Shown: positions 1 through 8,918, counted from the first letter of the stretch. The stretch: DNA of 64,000 nucleotides from Marisediminitalea aggregata (GCF_900129565.1 NZ_FQWD01000003.1:597015-661014); one strand, 5' to 3'. Numbers and translations: made by a program. The notes: generated from the letters alone by a model not told the origin.

Positions 1-43
1 AATCCACATAAAATACCATTAAGAAACAAACAAAGGGTTTCCC

Positions 44-445
44 ATGAACTGGAAAAAGCAAGACTATGACGATATCCCCGGCACCTATGTGTTCGACGGT
101 CAGCGCGCTCACCCGGCCTATGCCATCAATAAATTGTTGTACACATTTAACGATCAGGCCTGTCGTGATGAATTTGATGCGGAACCGGCGGCTTATTGTG
201 ACAAGCTGGGCGTAACCGGCGATTACAAAAAAGCCGTGTTGGAACAGGACTTTCTTGGCCTGCTTCGCATGGGCGCCAATATCTACTTCCTGGCCAAAAT
301 GTGTGTGCCTCGTGGTGTGTCTGTCCAGGACGCAGGTGCCGCTTTTCAGGGCATTACCACTGAAGAGTTTCAACAGAATTTATTAGACAAGGGCAACGGC
401 CTGGAAGCAATCCTGGCAAAAAGAGGAGACTACTGGAATGGCTAA
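44..445 (+). CDS. ligA: Protocatechuate 4,5-dioxygenase, alpha subunit
   Basis: Small (133 aa) helical subunit of the extradiol dioxygenase that opens protocatechuate between C4 and C5; the alpha chain caps the active site held by LigB. The length and the segment with AYAINKLLYTFND and FLGLLRMGANIYFLAKM fit the LigA family. It overlaps the downstream ligB start by 8 bases, so the two are translationally coupled, as expected for an alpha2beta2 enzyme. The upstream 43 bases contain only a weak AAAGGG ribosome site. The rest of the 4,5-cleavage pathway is not visible and is presumably to the left of the window. Confidence 0.93.
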   Translation: MNWKKQDYDDIPGTYVFDGQRAHPAYAINKLLYTFNDQACRDEFDAEPAAYCDKLGVTGDYKKAVLEQDFLGLLRMGANIYFLAKMCVPRGVSVQDAGAAFQGITTEEFQQNLLDKGNGLEAILAKRGDYWNG

Positions 446-1277
446 AATTATTGGTGGAATTACCAGTTCGCACATCCCGGCTGTAGGCAATGCAATATCT
501 CAGGGGATCACTCAGGAGCCTTATTGGAAACGCTTTTTCGACGGCTATGGGCCGGCAAAGGAATGGCTGGCAGAAGCCAAACCCGATCTGGTGATTGTGG
601 TGTATAACGACCACGGTCTGAATTTCTTTTTAGACAAGGTGCCTACCTTCGCACTTGGTTGCGCCGACATCTATGAAAACGCCGATGAGGGCTGGGGCTT
701 AAAACCAGTACCGTCCTTTACTGGTGATGTGAAACTGTCGTGGCATTTGGCAGAGTCCCTGATTGAACAGGAATTCGACATTTGTATGTGCCAGGAAATG
801 AAAGTCGATCACGGCTTTGTGAACCCTATTCGCGCCCTGTTTGGTGATCAGGAACCCTGGCCGGTAAAAGCCATTCCATTGGCAGTAAATACTGTTCAGC
901 ATCCGGTTCCCAGTGCTGCACGCTGCTTAAAATTGGGCAAAGCCCTGGGTAAAGCGCTGGAATCTTATCCGGAAGATACACGCGTCGTGATTTTAGGTAC
1001 CGGCGGCATGTCTCACCAGCTACAAGGTGAACGGGCCGGTATTATCGATGTTGAATTTGATTTGGAATGCATGGACAAGATTGCCACCGATCCTGAATGG
1101 ATGACCCAATTCAGTAATGCCGACATCATTCGTCGTGCCGGGAGCGAGGGTATTGAAACCATTATGTGGCTGGTGATGCGAGGCGCCTTAAAAGATGACG
1201 CCAAGGTCATTCACAAACACTACCACGCCCCCATTTCAAACACAGGTGCGGGTGTACTGGTGCTTGATAACCAGTAA
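438..1277 (+). CDS. ligB: Protocatechuate 4,5-dioxygenase, beta (catalytic) subunit
   Basis: Catalytic subunit of the class III extradiol dioxygenase (LigB fold, non-haem Fe(II)), 279 aa, cytoplasmic. Iron ligands can be placed by eye: His12 (ITSSHIP), His59 (YNDHGLN) and Glu240 (GIETIMW), with the catalytic-base His193 in GGMSHQLQGE. These lie within two residues of the known Sphingobium LigB positions. The product is 4-carboxy-2-hydroxymuconate semialdehyde. It is cotranscribed with ligA and followed at once by a hairpin terminator. The start is the ATG inside the last codons of ligA. Confidence 0.94.
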   Translation: MAKIIGGITSSHIPAVGNAISQGITQEPYWKRFFDGYGPAKEWLAEAKPDLVIVVYNDHGLNFFLDKVPTFALGCADIYENADEGWGLKPVPSFTGDVKLSWHLAESLIEQEFDICMCQEMKVDHGFVNPIRALFGDQEPWPVKAIPLAVNTVQHPVPSAARCLKLGKALGKALESYPEDTRVVILGTGGMSHQLQGERAGIIDVEFDLECMDKIATDPEWMTQFSNADIIRRAGSEGIETIMWLVMRGALKDDAKVIHKHYHAPISNTGAGVLVLDNQ

Positions 1278-1285
1278 ACCGGACT

Positions 1286-1315
1286 CACTGGCCGGTGCCC
1301 CGGTCAGTGATTTTC
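1286..1315 (+). terminator. Rho-independent terminator after ligAB
   Basis: CACTGGCCGG pairs with CCGGTCAGTG (one G-U wobble) around a TGCC loop at 1286-1309, followed by ATTTTCTTC. It overlaps the 3' end of the convergent response-regulator gene. Confidence 0.65.
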
Positions 1316-1954
1316 TTCGTTGTTCATCATTTGTTTGAACAGCACGCCCGCTTTAGTGCGGTTGATCACTTCCAGCTTTCGTAACACAGCAGACACGTGC
1401 TGTTTAACGGTAGACTCAGAAATATCCAGCTCGTAAGCAATCTGTTTGTTCAACAAGCCATCCGCCATCATTTTGAGTACTTTGAACTGGTGCGGGGTAA
1501 GTTGCGCTAGCTTGTCGGCAAAGGCTTTGTCCTGCTTATTTTCAAGTTGAGAGATTGCATCGTTGATATTGCCAGGTAACCACTGCTCACCATCCAGCAC
1601 TTTATTTACTGCGTCGGCGATTTGCGGCAATGGTGTAGACTTCGGAATATAGCCGCTGGCCCCTAAATCGATTGCACGGCGAATAAGTGTAGGGTCCTCT
1701 TCCGCCGACACAATGACCACCAGCACACTGGGGAATTGCGTACGCAGTTCAGTTAAGCCGGTTAAGCCTTCATTGCCTGGCATATTTAAATCCAAAAACA
1801 CCAGTTCAATCTCGTCGTGTTCTTCTACCGCCTCATAGGCCTCAGAAAAGCTCGCCACTTCCAGAATACTGTCGCCTACGATATCCACCAGCGCCTGACG
1901 CATGGCTGCGCGAAATAAGGGATGGTCGTCAGCAATTAAAATAGTGGTATCCAC
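1304..1954 (-). CDS. LuxR/NarL-family response regulator
   Basis: 216 aa, with an N-terminal receiver domain (about 4-120; acidic pair near 9-10, phospho-acceptor Asp55 in VFLDLNMPG, conserved Lys in YIPKS) and a C-terminal LuxR-type helix-turn-helix (about 150-210; LTPHQFKVLKMMADGLLNKQIA). It is a DNA-binding transcription factor activated by phosphorylation. No cognate kinase is adjacent. The family resemblance is to CrbR/AgmR-type regulators that control acetate and C2 or alcohol metabolism in gammaproteobacteria. Its position beside a 3-hydroxybutyrate locus, whose product feeds acetyl-CoA, makes such a role plausible but unproven. It converges with ligB and has its own promoter region at 1955-2040. 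Confidence 0.88.
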   Translation of the reverse strand: MDTTILIADDHPLFRAAMRQALVDIVGDSILEVASFSEAYEAVEEHDEIELVFLDLNMPGNEGLTGLTELRTQFPSVLVVIVSAEEDPTLIRRAIDLGASGYIPKSTPLPQIADAVNKVLDGEQWLPGNINDAISQLENKQDKAFADKLAQLTPHQFKVLKMMADGLLNKQIAYELDISESTVKQHVSAVLRKLEVINRTKAGVLFKQMMNNEENH

Positions 1955-2060
1955 TGAACTTCTCTTTTTTTGTTTAACTTTAAGCAGTTTACAGGAAAAT
2001 ACAGGTAATTTGACATTCTGGTTTTAATACTGGGATTCAGATTAGCTGATAAACGACAAA

Positions 2061-2088
2061 GTCAGCCAGGGGATATCCCCTGACTGAC
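2061..2088 (-). terminator. Terminator after the first TonB-dependent receptor
   Basis: A near-perfect 12-bp palindrome, GTCAGCCAGGGG-ATAT-CCCCTGACTGAC (one wobble), lies just past the receptor stop codon. On the minus strand it is followed by TTTGTCG. Outer arms (CGACAAA / TTCTGTCG) may extend the stem. Confidence 0.75.
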
Positions 2089-2115
2089 CTCGTTTCTGTC
2101 GTTAATGCGGTTTGG

Positions 2116-4422
2116 TTAGAAACGGTAGCCTACCGTTAACAGCACCGTCATTGGGTCGCCATAGTATCCAATCAGCGTGGTATCACCACCTAACCCCGGA
2201 CCATAGCTGCCATCTTCGTTACGGGTAACAAAGTCATATCCACCTACCAGATATTCTTCGTCGGTCAGGTTTTTAGCGTGAATACCGCCGTACCAGTTGC
2301 CTTCCACGCTTTCCCAGTTAACGCTCAGGTTAACCATACCGTAGGCGTCCTGTTGAATGAGATCGCTGGTTTCAAACAGCAGATAGTCGTCGCGGTAGTA
2401 GTAGTTTGCGTTAAACGTAAACAGACCCATATCGGTATCAAGGTGATATGTTGCAGCCATGTTCAGCGTGTTTTCTGGTGTACTCGCCAGGCCAATCAGA
2501 GGCGGTACTGCATCGTTTTTCTTAATTTCGAAATCAATAAAGCCGTAGGCTGCGGTTAATGTCAGATTGTCAGTTGCCACATAGGTCAGCTCAACTTCCA
2601 GACCTTTTGCTGCCGTTTCAGCTGCATTACGTAAACGCTGCTCTAACGCAGTTGGGTCATCGCTGCCACCTTCAATACCAATGTACTGACGATCCTTGTG
2701 ATCGTATGCGAACAAGGTAACGTTAGCACGGAAGCTTTCAGTTACATCACTCTTCACACCAAGCTCGTATGAATCAACCACTTCAGGATTAACGCCTGGT
2801 TCATTAATGGTTGCACGCGGGTTGAAGGTACCTGACTTAAAGCCCTGCGAGTAGCTGGCAAATACCATGGTGTCGTCAGACACGGTATATTCCAAACCAA
2901 GACGCGGCGTAAAGCGCGACCAGCTTTGTACGGCCGGCGCGTCAAGCGTGCCATCACCATCGCCGTCGGAACCCAGCACCTGTGGTGTTAATTGTCCGTC
3001 CGGACGAACATAGCCAGGGATCCAGCCAGAATAAGGGTACACATTGTCGAAGATCAGGCCATTGAATACGGTAGCCTGTTTTTCTTCATCGGTATAACGT
3101 GCACCAACCGATACCGATAACTCGTTGGTAATGTCATAGTTTAACTGGCCATATACCGCCCAGCTTTCACTGTTATTACAGCCCGATACTTCACGGGTTA
3201 ATCCCGGTGTACCAAACGCCGCACGCCCAAGGAAACCAAGCACCGCGTCAAAGTTACCGCATGACTCACCGTCGTAAAGATAAACACCACTCACAAAGGT
3301 GTAGTTGTCGCCAACCAGATTCGCCTGAATTTCGTGGGTGTCATTGGTATCGTCATATTCTGCTGGTACATCAAAGATATCCAGCGGCGTATTATCGAAG
3401 TCGATGTTCGTTGGAGAGTAGCTCTCGCGATGTGAGCCCACGTATTTCAATTCGAAATCGTCGCTTACGTCGTAGCGCAATAACCAGCTATACCCTTCCA
3501 GCTCTACTTTGTTCCAGGTTGGTAAACTGGTGTACGAGTCATATTTGGATTTAGGTACAGGTGCGTCCGTCAGGATACTCGGAAGCAAGCGGTAGCCGCC
3601 TTTGGCATTCGAGGTATCTTCAGTCTTATCCCAGCCCAAGCGGAAAAACAGATCGTCGGTGATATGCGCTTCGAGGGTCAGGCGCGCAGCCCATAAGTCT
3701 TTGTTGTAGTTTTCTTTGTCCTGGCCTTCCAGTGCACTTTCCAGGTATTCCCCGTAACCGTCGCGATTCAGGTTGGCATAACCAAATCCCAGATATACTT
3801 TGTCGTCGACTAACGGATATTGGCCTGTCACCTTCACGTCCGCACGGGCGTAATTACCCACTGTCCCTTCAATGTTGAAGGTTGGGTCGCCCGTCATGTC
3901 TTTGGTCACATATTTAACCGCACCACCAATAGTGTTTTTGCCGTATAACGTACCTTGTGGCCCACGCAGTACTTCGATACGTTGAACATCCAGCAGGTCA
4001 AGCACCGCACCTTGCGGACGAGCAATGTAAACGTCATCGACATAAATTCCAACACCGGGTTCATAGCCCCACAGTGGATCCTGCTGGCCCAGACCACGAA
4101 TAAATGCGGTCAGCGTTGAGTTGGTACCACGACTGGTTTGCAGTGTGGTGTTTGGTGAGAATTGTTGCACTTCTGTTAAAACGCTAATGCCTTTTGATTC
4201 CAGCTCAACAGCGCCAATTGAAGTGATAGCCACAGGTACTTCCTGCAGGCTTTCTACCGTTTTACGCGCGGTAACTTCAATTTTTTCCAGCTTGCCCTTG
4301 CTCGCATCAACATTGTCTGATTCCTGTGCCAGCGCGCTTGTGCTGCCCAGACAGGCAAGTGTTACAGCCGTCGCGCAAAGCGTGCGGGTGAACCCATTGG
4401 TTTGTACTATTGTGTGTTTCAT
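2116..4422 (-). CDS. TonB-dependent outer-membrane receptor
   Basis: 768 aa beta-barrel importer with a signal peptide ending near ALAQES, a TonB box (EKIEVTAR), a plug domain (about 60-170, with VDDVYIARPQ and RGPQGTLYGKNTIGG) and a C-terminal barrel ending in the aromatic residue of VGYRF. It belongs to the CirA/FecA-like class used by marine bacteria for organic substrates as well as iron. It is transcribed divergently from the permease/esterase/3-hydroxybutyrate dehydrogenase genes across a 194-base spacer, so the likely cargo is an ester oligomer such as oligo-3-hydroxybutyrate. That substrate is inferred from context only. No Fur-like box stands out upstream. Confidence 0.9.
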   Translation of the reverse strand: MKHTIVQTNGFTRTLCATAVTLACLGSTSALAQESDNVDASKGKLEKIEVTARKTVESLQEVPVAITSIGAVELESKGISVLTEVQQFSPNTTLQTSRGTNSTLTAFIRGLGQQDPLWGYEPGVGIYVDDVYIARPQGAVLDLLDVQRIEVLRGPQGTLYGKNTIGGAVKYVTKDMTGDPTFNIEGTVGNYARADVKVTGQYPLVDDKVYLGFGYANLNRDGYGEYLESALEGQDKENYNKDLWAARLTLEAHITDDLFFRLGWDKTEDTSNAKGGYRLLPSILTDAPVPKSKYDSYTSLPTWNKVELEGYSWLLRYDVSDDFELKYVGSHRESYSPTNIDFDNTPLDIFDVPAEYDDTNDTHEIQANLVGDNYTFVSGVYLYDGESCGNFDAVLGFLGRAAFGTPGLTREVSGCNNSESWAVYGQLNYDITNELSVSVGARYTDEEKQATVFNGLIFDNVYPYSGWIPGYVRPDGQLTPQVLGSDGDGDGTLDAPAVQSWSRFTPRLGLEYTVSDDTMVFASYSQGFKSGTFNPRATINEPGVNPEVVDSYELGVKSDVTESFRANVTLFAYDHKDRQYIGIEGGSDDPTALEQRLRNAAETAAKGLEVELTYVATDNLTLTAAYGFIDFEIKKNDAVPPLIGLASTPENTLNMAATYHLDTDMGLFTFNANYYYRDDYLLFETSDLIQQDAYGMVNLSVNWESVEGNWYGGIHAKNLTDEEYLVGGYDFVTRNEDGSYGPGLGGDTTLIGYYGDPMTVLLTVGYRF

Positions 4423-4616
4423 GTGTGGTGTCCCTTTTCTTGTGTAATTCAGTGTTCATGTTGTCTGAAGGGTGCGGTCGTTAATTACTGTAGAGAGTTT
4501 TAACATTTTCGTAACTAGTACCATCGTACTATGGGCAGATGACGTTTATCAGGCCACACTTTGCCTACTTTCTGAAGATCTGCGGTCACAGTATCTAATT
4601 AAAGGAAAGTAACACT

Positions 4617-5912
4617 ATGCTAAGTTTACTAGGACTCGTCGGTGGACTGGGGCTATTGATAGTGCTGACAATTCGCGGGATGAACCTGTTTATTGCTGCA
4701 CCGTTATGCGCCCTCATTGTTGCGCTGACCAGCGGATTACCGGTATTCACTGGTGACGCCAATTTCGTGGCTACCTACATGAGCGGCTTTGCAAACTTTA
4801 TTGCAGCCTGGTTCTTCATGTTCCTGTTAGGCGCCATCTTCGGAAAATTCATGGAAGACACCGGTGCAGCAGACTCCGTTGCGCGCTGGATTGTCGGCAA
4901 GCTAGGCTTCAAGCATGCCGTTGTAGCGGTTGTTCTGGCTTGTGCCATTCTGACCTACGGCGGTGTCAGCTTGTTTGTTGTCGCCTTCTCAGTTTACCCC
5001 ATGGCGCTGAGCCTGTTTAAAGACGCCAACCTGCCCCGTCGATTCATACCGGCGACCATGGCGTTTGGCTCGGTCACCTTTACCATGACGTCGGCGGGTT
5101 CGCCGGAAATTCAAAACTGGATCCCAATAAAGTATCTTGGCACCTCGCCTTTTGCCGCCTGGGAAGTCAGCCTAGTGGTTGCTGTTTTCATGGCATCGTT
5201 TGGCTACTGGTGGTTAAAGCGAATGATTGGCAAAGCGGTTGCCAACGGCGAGGTGTTTGAGGCTCGCGAAGCGGATCCTCAGGTGCCTATGCGGGATCTG
5301 CCTAATCCACTTACCGGCGTTATTCCATTAATTGTGGTGCTGGTACTCAGCTTTATGTTGCACGATACGCTGGCTCAACTGGCGTTGATTGTGGCGTTAG
5401 GCGGCGGCGTTCTAACACTGATGATTATAAATTTTCAGTATTTCCACGACTTGTCGAAAGCCATTAATACCGGCACGACGGGTGCCTTGGTCGCAATAGG
5501 AAATACGGCGGCGGTCGTCGGGTTTGGCGCCATTGCCAAATCGACATCAGCCTTTCAGTCTACGGTTGAAGTCATGACCCATATTCCTGGCAATGAGCTC
5601 ATTGGCGCAGCCATCGCGGTGAGTGTGATTGCGGGTCTGACTGGCTCGGCTTCAGGTGGACAGGCTATTGTGTTGCCATTAATAGGTCAGCACTACATAG
5701 ACCGTGGCGTAGAACCTGAACAATTGCATCGAATAGTGTCAATTTCATCGGGCGCGCTGGACTCTTTACCCCATAATGGTTACGTTGTAACCACAATTCG
5801 TGCGATATGTCATGAAACCCACAAAGCCGCTTATGGTTCTGTCGCTGCCCTTACAGTGGTCGTGCCCTTACTCGGCTTAGCGATGGCTATCGCGCTGTTC
5901 AGTATTTTTTAG
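4617..5912 (+). CDS. GntP-family permease, putative 3-hydroxybutyrate/hydroxyacid transporter
   Basis: 431 aa inner-membrane protein with about 12 hydrophobic segments from residue 3 to the C-terminus. Its glycine-rich stretches (FLLGAIFGKFMEDTGAADSVA, GLTGSASGGQAIVLPL, SGALDSLPHNG) are typical of the GntP/gluconate:H+ symporter superfamily. Several family members carry short hydroxyacids, including 3-hydroxybutyrate and citrate, rather than gluconate. It is first in a tight gene set (9-10 base gaps) ending in a 3-hydroxybutyrate dehydrogenase, which favours 3-hydroxybutyrate as substrate. The start codon follows AAAGGAAAG, a good ribosome site. Confidence 0.86.
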   Translation: MLSLLGLVGGLGLLIVLTIRGMNLFIAAPLCALIVALTSGLPVFTGDANFVATYMSGFANFIAAWFFMFLLGAIFGKFMEDTGAADSVARWIVGKLGFKHAVVAVVLACAILTYGGVSLFVVAFSVYPMALSLFKDANLPRRFIPATMAFGSVTFTMTSAGSPEIQNWIPIKYLGTSPFAAWEVSLVVAVFMASFGYWWLKRMIGKAVANGEVFEAREADPQVPMRDLPNPLTGVIPLIVVLVLSFMLHDTLAQLALIVALGGGVLTLMIINFQYFHDLSKAINTGTTGALVAIGNTAAVVGFGAIAKSTSAFQSTVEVMTHIPGNELIGAAIAVSVIAGLTGSASGGQAIVLPLIGQHYIDRGVEPEQLHRIVSISSGALDSLPHNGYVVTTIRAICHETHKAAYGSVAALTVVVPLLGLAMAIALFSIF

Positions 5913-5921
5913 GAGTAATTC

Positions 5922-7112
5922 ATGGCAAGGACCCTTGCACTTTGTTTTGCCTTGATGCTTAGCGCGTGCAGTGTTGCCGCGCCTGCACAAGCTGAGTCGC
6001 TGCTGACAACGAAGCAGCGGTTCAGTATGCCTAGCTACAAAACCGTGGGTGGCCGCACCATTAAACAGTTACAAGTCGGTTGGGAAAGCTATGGCAAACT
6101 GAATGCCGCGAAAGATAATGCCATTTTAATCACCCATTATTTTTCAGCGACCTCCCATGCCGCAGGTAAATATCATCCCGATGACGCGGCGCCCGGTTAT
6201 TGGGATGCGATTATCGGCCCGGGCAAGGCCATCGATACCAATCGTTATTTTGTGATCAGTGTAGATAGCCTGGCCAACCTCAATGTATACGACGACAATG
6301 TCATCACCACCGGTCCGGCAACCATTAACCCGGATACCGGCAAACCCTATGGTTTGAGCTTCCCGGTAGTAACCATAAAAGACTTTGTTAATGTACAAAA
6401 AGCGGTGTTAGAAAGCCTGGGTGTTAAAAAGCTGCATGCTGTAATTGGCCCTTCCATGGGATCCATGCAGGCCATTGAGTGGGCGGCGAGCTACCCGGAA
6501 TGGGTCCCCCGGATGATTTCAGTGATCGGCGCCGGCGACAGCGATGCCTGGACAACAGCCGCACTGGAACAGTGGGCCATACCTATTCGTCTGGATAAAA
6601 ACTGGGCAAATGGCGACTATTACCAAGGCGACGCGCCGGTAGATGGTTTGGCGGCTTCCTTAATGCTGATCACGCAACAAGCATTAACGCCGGCCTTTTT
6701 CAATCAACAAGGCGAACAGCTCGACTATCACCCGTTGGAAACCGGCCCGTTAAACAGCATTACCCAACAACATTCAATCGTAAAGTGGTTGGACAGTCGC
6801 GCTCGCAGTCGCGCGGCTAAAATGGATGCCAATCACCTGTTATATCTGGTCAGAGCCTGCCAGCTGTTTATGGCCGGATACGGTGACAACCTGAAACAAA
6901 GCCTGGCAGCCGTAGAAGCGAAAAGCTTATTTTTACCTGCTAGCACCGACCTGCTTTTGATGCCGTACATGGCAGAAAAAGCACATAAACAACTATTGGA
7001 AAATGGTAAAGACAGTCGCTACAGCGAGCTTTCTGGCCAGTTAGGACACCTTGAGGGCGTACTGCGCATTGCTGAGCAAGCCGACACCATTCAAGCGTTT
7101 CTTCAGTATTAG
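5922..7112 (+). CDS. MetX-like alpha/beta hydrolase, predicted lipoprotein
   Basis: 396 aa. The sequence follows the homoserine O-acetyltransferase (MetX) subgroup of alpha/beta hydrolases: nucleophile elbow GPSMGSMQAIEW with Ser178, acid region STDLLLMP near 350 and a catalytic His in GQLGHLEG near 380. Unlike true MetX it begins with an export signal carrying a lipobox (LSAC, Cys16), so it is probably anchored in the periplasm. That argues against a role in methionine synthesis and for hydrolysis of an ester. It lies between the GntP permease and the depolymerase, so a periplasmic esterase for 3-hydroxybutyrate oligomers is the simplest reading (inference). Confidence 0.8.
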   Translation: MARTLALCFALMLSACSVAAPAQAESLLTTKQRFSMPSYKTVGGRTIKQLQVGWESYGKLNAAKDNAILITHYFSATSHAAGKYHPDDAAPGYWDAIIGPGKAIDTNRYFVISVDSLANLNVYDDNVITTGPATINPDTGKPYGLSFPVVTIKDFVNVQKAVLESLGVKKLHAVIGPSMGSMQAIEWAASYPEWVPRMISVIGAGDSDAWTTAALEQWAIPIRLDKNWANGDYYQGDAPVDGLAASLMLITQQALTPAFFNQQGEQLDYHPLETGPLNSITQQHSIVKWLDSRARSRAAKMDANHLLYLVRACQLFMAGYGDNLKQSLAAVEAKSLFLPASTDLLLMPYMAEKAHKQLLENGKDSRYSELSGQLGHLEGVLRIAEQADTIQAFLQY

Positions 7113-7121
7113 GACCGTATT

Positions 7122-8123
7122 ATGCAAAAACTTTCCCTTGCCTTGATTGGCGCAGCGCTTGCCTCTGGCAGCTGTACCTCGATAGCTGCCGACAGCCTGC
7201 CAGTGCTGAATCTGGATACTGCACAACTCACCGTTTCCGGCTTGTCGTCAGGTGGCTATATGGCTACGCAATACCATATTGCCAACAGCGACAAAGTCAT
7301 AGGCGCTGCCATGCTGGCGTCAGGCCCGTATTACTGTGCGACCAATGATATTGGCGTTGCGCTTGAACGGTGTGTTAACAAAGTCGACACGCCCATCGAC
7401 GTCAATGCGCTTAATGCGCAAGCAAAAAAGTGGGCTGACTCCGGTGCTATTGCACCACTAGAAGGGTTAAAGAACAGCAACGTGTGGTTGTTTCACGGCA
7501 CCGCCGATACCCGGGTAAACAGTAAAGTCAGTGACGCCTTGTTCGCCCAATACCAGCAATGGGTGCCCGAGACCCAGTTGACCTACGTGAATGACCAACC
7601 GTTTGCCCATGTCTTTCCTACGCTGGACCAAGGGGGCAGTTGTACTGAATCGGCCTCACCCTACGTTGGCAAGTGCGAATACGATGCGGCGGGCGAATTA
7701 CTGAACGCCCTGTTGGGCGAATTAACGCCTCCCGATGAAAGCCTGTCGGGTACGGTGGTAACACTGGATCAACAGGCCATTGCTGGCGATAACGCCAATA
7801 CCATGGGTGATGAAGCCTATGCCTATATTCCTGCCGATTGCGCGGCGGGTGAAGCGTGTCGCGTGCACGTTAGCTTTCACGGCTGTAATCAATATTCCGA
7901 TGCGGTTAACCTGGCCTATGTAGAGCAAACGGGGCTGAACCGCTGGGCTGACGACAATCAAATCGTCGTATTGTATCCTCAAACCAAAAAGTCACTGCTG
8001 ATGCCAATGAATCCTCAGGGATGCTGGGATTGGTGGGGCTATACCGGCGACCAGTACGCCACTAAAAACGGGCCGCAGCTCAAAGCGGTTGATGCACTCA
8101 TTTCTCATCTTGCCAAACGTTAA
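7122..8123 (+). CDS. Secreted poly(3-hydroxybutyrate) depolymerase-type esterase
   Basis: 333 aa with an N-terminal secretion signal (cleavage likely after SIAA). The lipase box GLSSGGYMA (nucleophile about Ser42) sits close to the N-terminus. SFHGCNQ (oxyanion hole) and NPQGCWDWWGY are in the C-terminal half. This layout matches the periplasmic PHB depolymerase group of Rhodospirillum rubrum PhaZ1. There is no C-terminal substrate-binding or linker domain, so it is better suited to soluble or amorphous oligomers than to crystalline PHB. Even-numbered cysteines suggest disulfides. It is cotranscribed with the flanking genes. Confidence 0.85.
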   Translation: MQKLSLALIGAALASGSCTSIAADSLPVLNLDTAQLTVSGLSSGGYMATQYHIANSDKVIGAAMLASGPYYCATNDIGVALERCVNKVDTPIDVNALNAQAKKWADSGAIAPLEGLKNSNVWLFHGTADTRVNSKVSDALFAQYQQWVPETQLTYVNDQPFAHVFPTLDQGGSCTESASPYVGKCEYDAAGELLNALLGELTPPDESLSGTVVTLDQQAIAGDNANTMGDEAYAYIPADCAAGEACRVHVSFHGCNQYSDAVNLAYVEQTGLNRWADDNQIVVLYPQTKKSLLMPMNPQGCWDWWGYTGDQYATKNGPQLKAVDALISHLAKR

Positions 8124-8132
8124 GGATTCTTC

Positions 8133-8900
8133 ATGTCTTCGTATAATGTCTTCATTACCGGTGGTGCCAGTGGTATTGGTTATGGTATTGCCGAGCGCCT
8201 TGCAGCAAAAGGGCACCATATATTGATTGCTGATATAAATTTAGACGCAGCAACTGCCGCAGCGGAAAAACTAAAAGCTGCCGGTGGCAGTGCCCAACCG
8301 GTCGAAATCGACGTGACCGATGCAGCCGGCGTAGCCGCATTGCCAGAAAAATTAAAAGATACGCCAGTAGATATTCTGGTAAACAATGCCGGTATTCAAC
8401 ATGTCTCGAAAATTGAGGATTTCCCGCCCGAGAAGTGGCAGCTATTGATCAACATTATGCTGGTAGCCCCTGCCCTGCTCACTCAGGCTTTTCTGCCGCA
8501 TATGCGCAGCAACAATTTTGGCCGCATTATTAATATTGGGTCCATTCACTCGGTTGTTGCTTCCCCTTTTAAGTCGGCTTATGTAGCCGCCAAACATGGT
8601 CTGCTGGGCTTTTCTAAAACCATTGCGCTGGAGACCGGAGACTGTGATGTCACCATTAATACCGTGTGTCCTGCTTATGTCAAAACGCCGCTGGTTGAAA
8701 AACAAATAGCGGCACAAGCGAAAGAAAACGGTATTACCGAAGAAGAAGTGGTTAATAAGATCATGTTGGAGCCGATGCCGAAAAAAGCCTTTATCAGCCT
8801 GGAAGAGCTGGGTGACACAGCAGACTTCCTGATAAGCAGTGCAGCACGCAACATCACGGGTCAAACTCTCATCCTCGACGGAGGCTGGACCGCCCGCTAA
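8133..8900 (+). CDS. bdhA: 3-hydroxybutyrate dehydrogenase (SDR family)
   Basis: 255 aa cytoplasmic NAD-dependent short-chain dehydrogenase. The cofactor loop GGASGIGYGIA (10-20), NNAGIQH, catalytic Ser in INIGSIHS and YVAAKHG (Tyr-x-x-x-Lys) are all present. The C-terminal half (NTVCPAYVKTPLVEKQI, GQTLILDGGWTAR) is typical of D-3-hydroxybutyrate dehydrogenase. It converts (R)-3-hydroxybutyrate to acetoacetate. As last gene of the permease-esterase set it provides the cytoplasmic step for the imported monomer. A strong terminator follows. Confidence 0.92.
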   Translation: MSSYNVFITGGASGIGYGIAERLAAKGHHILIADINLDAATAAAEKLKAAGGSAQPVEIDVTDAAGVAALPEKLKDTPVDILVNNAGIQHVSKIEDFPPEKWQLLINIMLVAPALLTQAFLPHMRSNNFGRIINIGSIHSVVASPFKSAYVAAKHGLLGFSKTIALETGDCDVTINTVCPAYVKTPLVEKQIAAQAKENGITEEEVVNKIMLEPMPKKAFISLEELGDTADFLISSAARNITGQTLILDGGWTAR

Positions 8901-8918
8901 GTTTCTCACACCTATTTT

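Noticed and set aside
4423-4616. Fur box between the first TonB receptor and the permease
   Set aside because: No stretch close to the Fur consensus is seen, and the gene context concerns carbon use.
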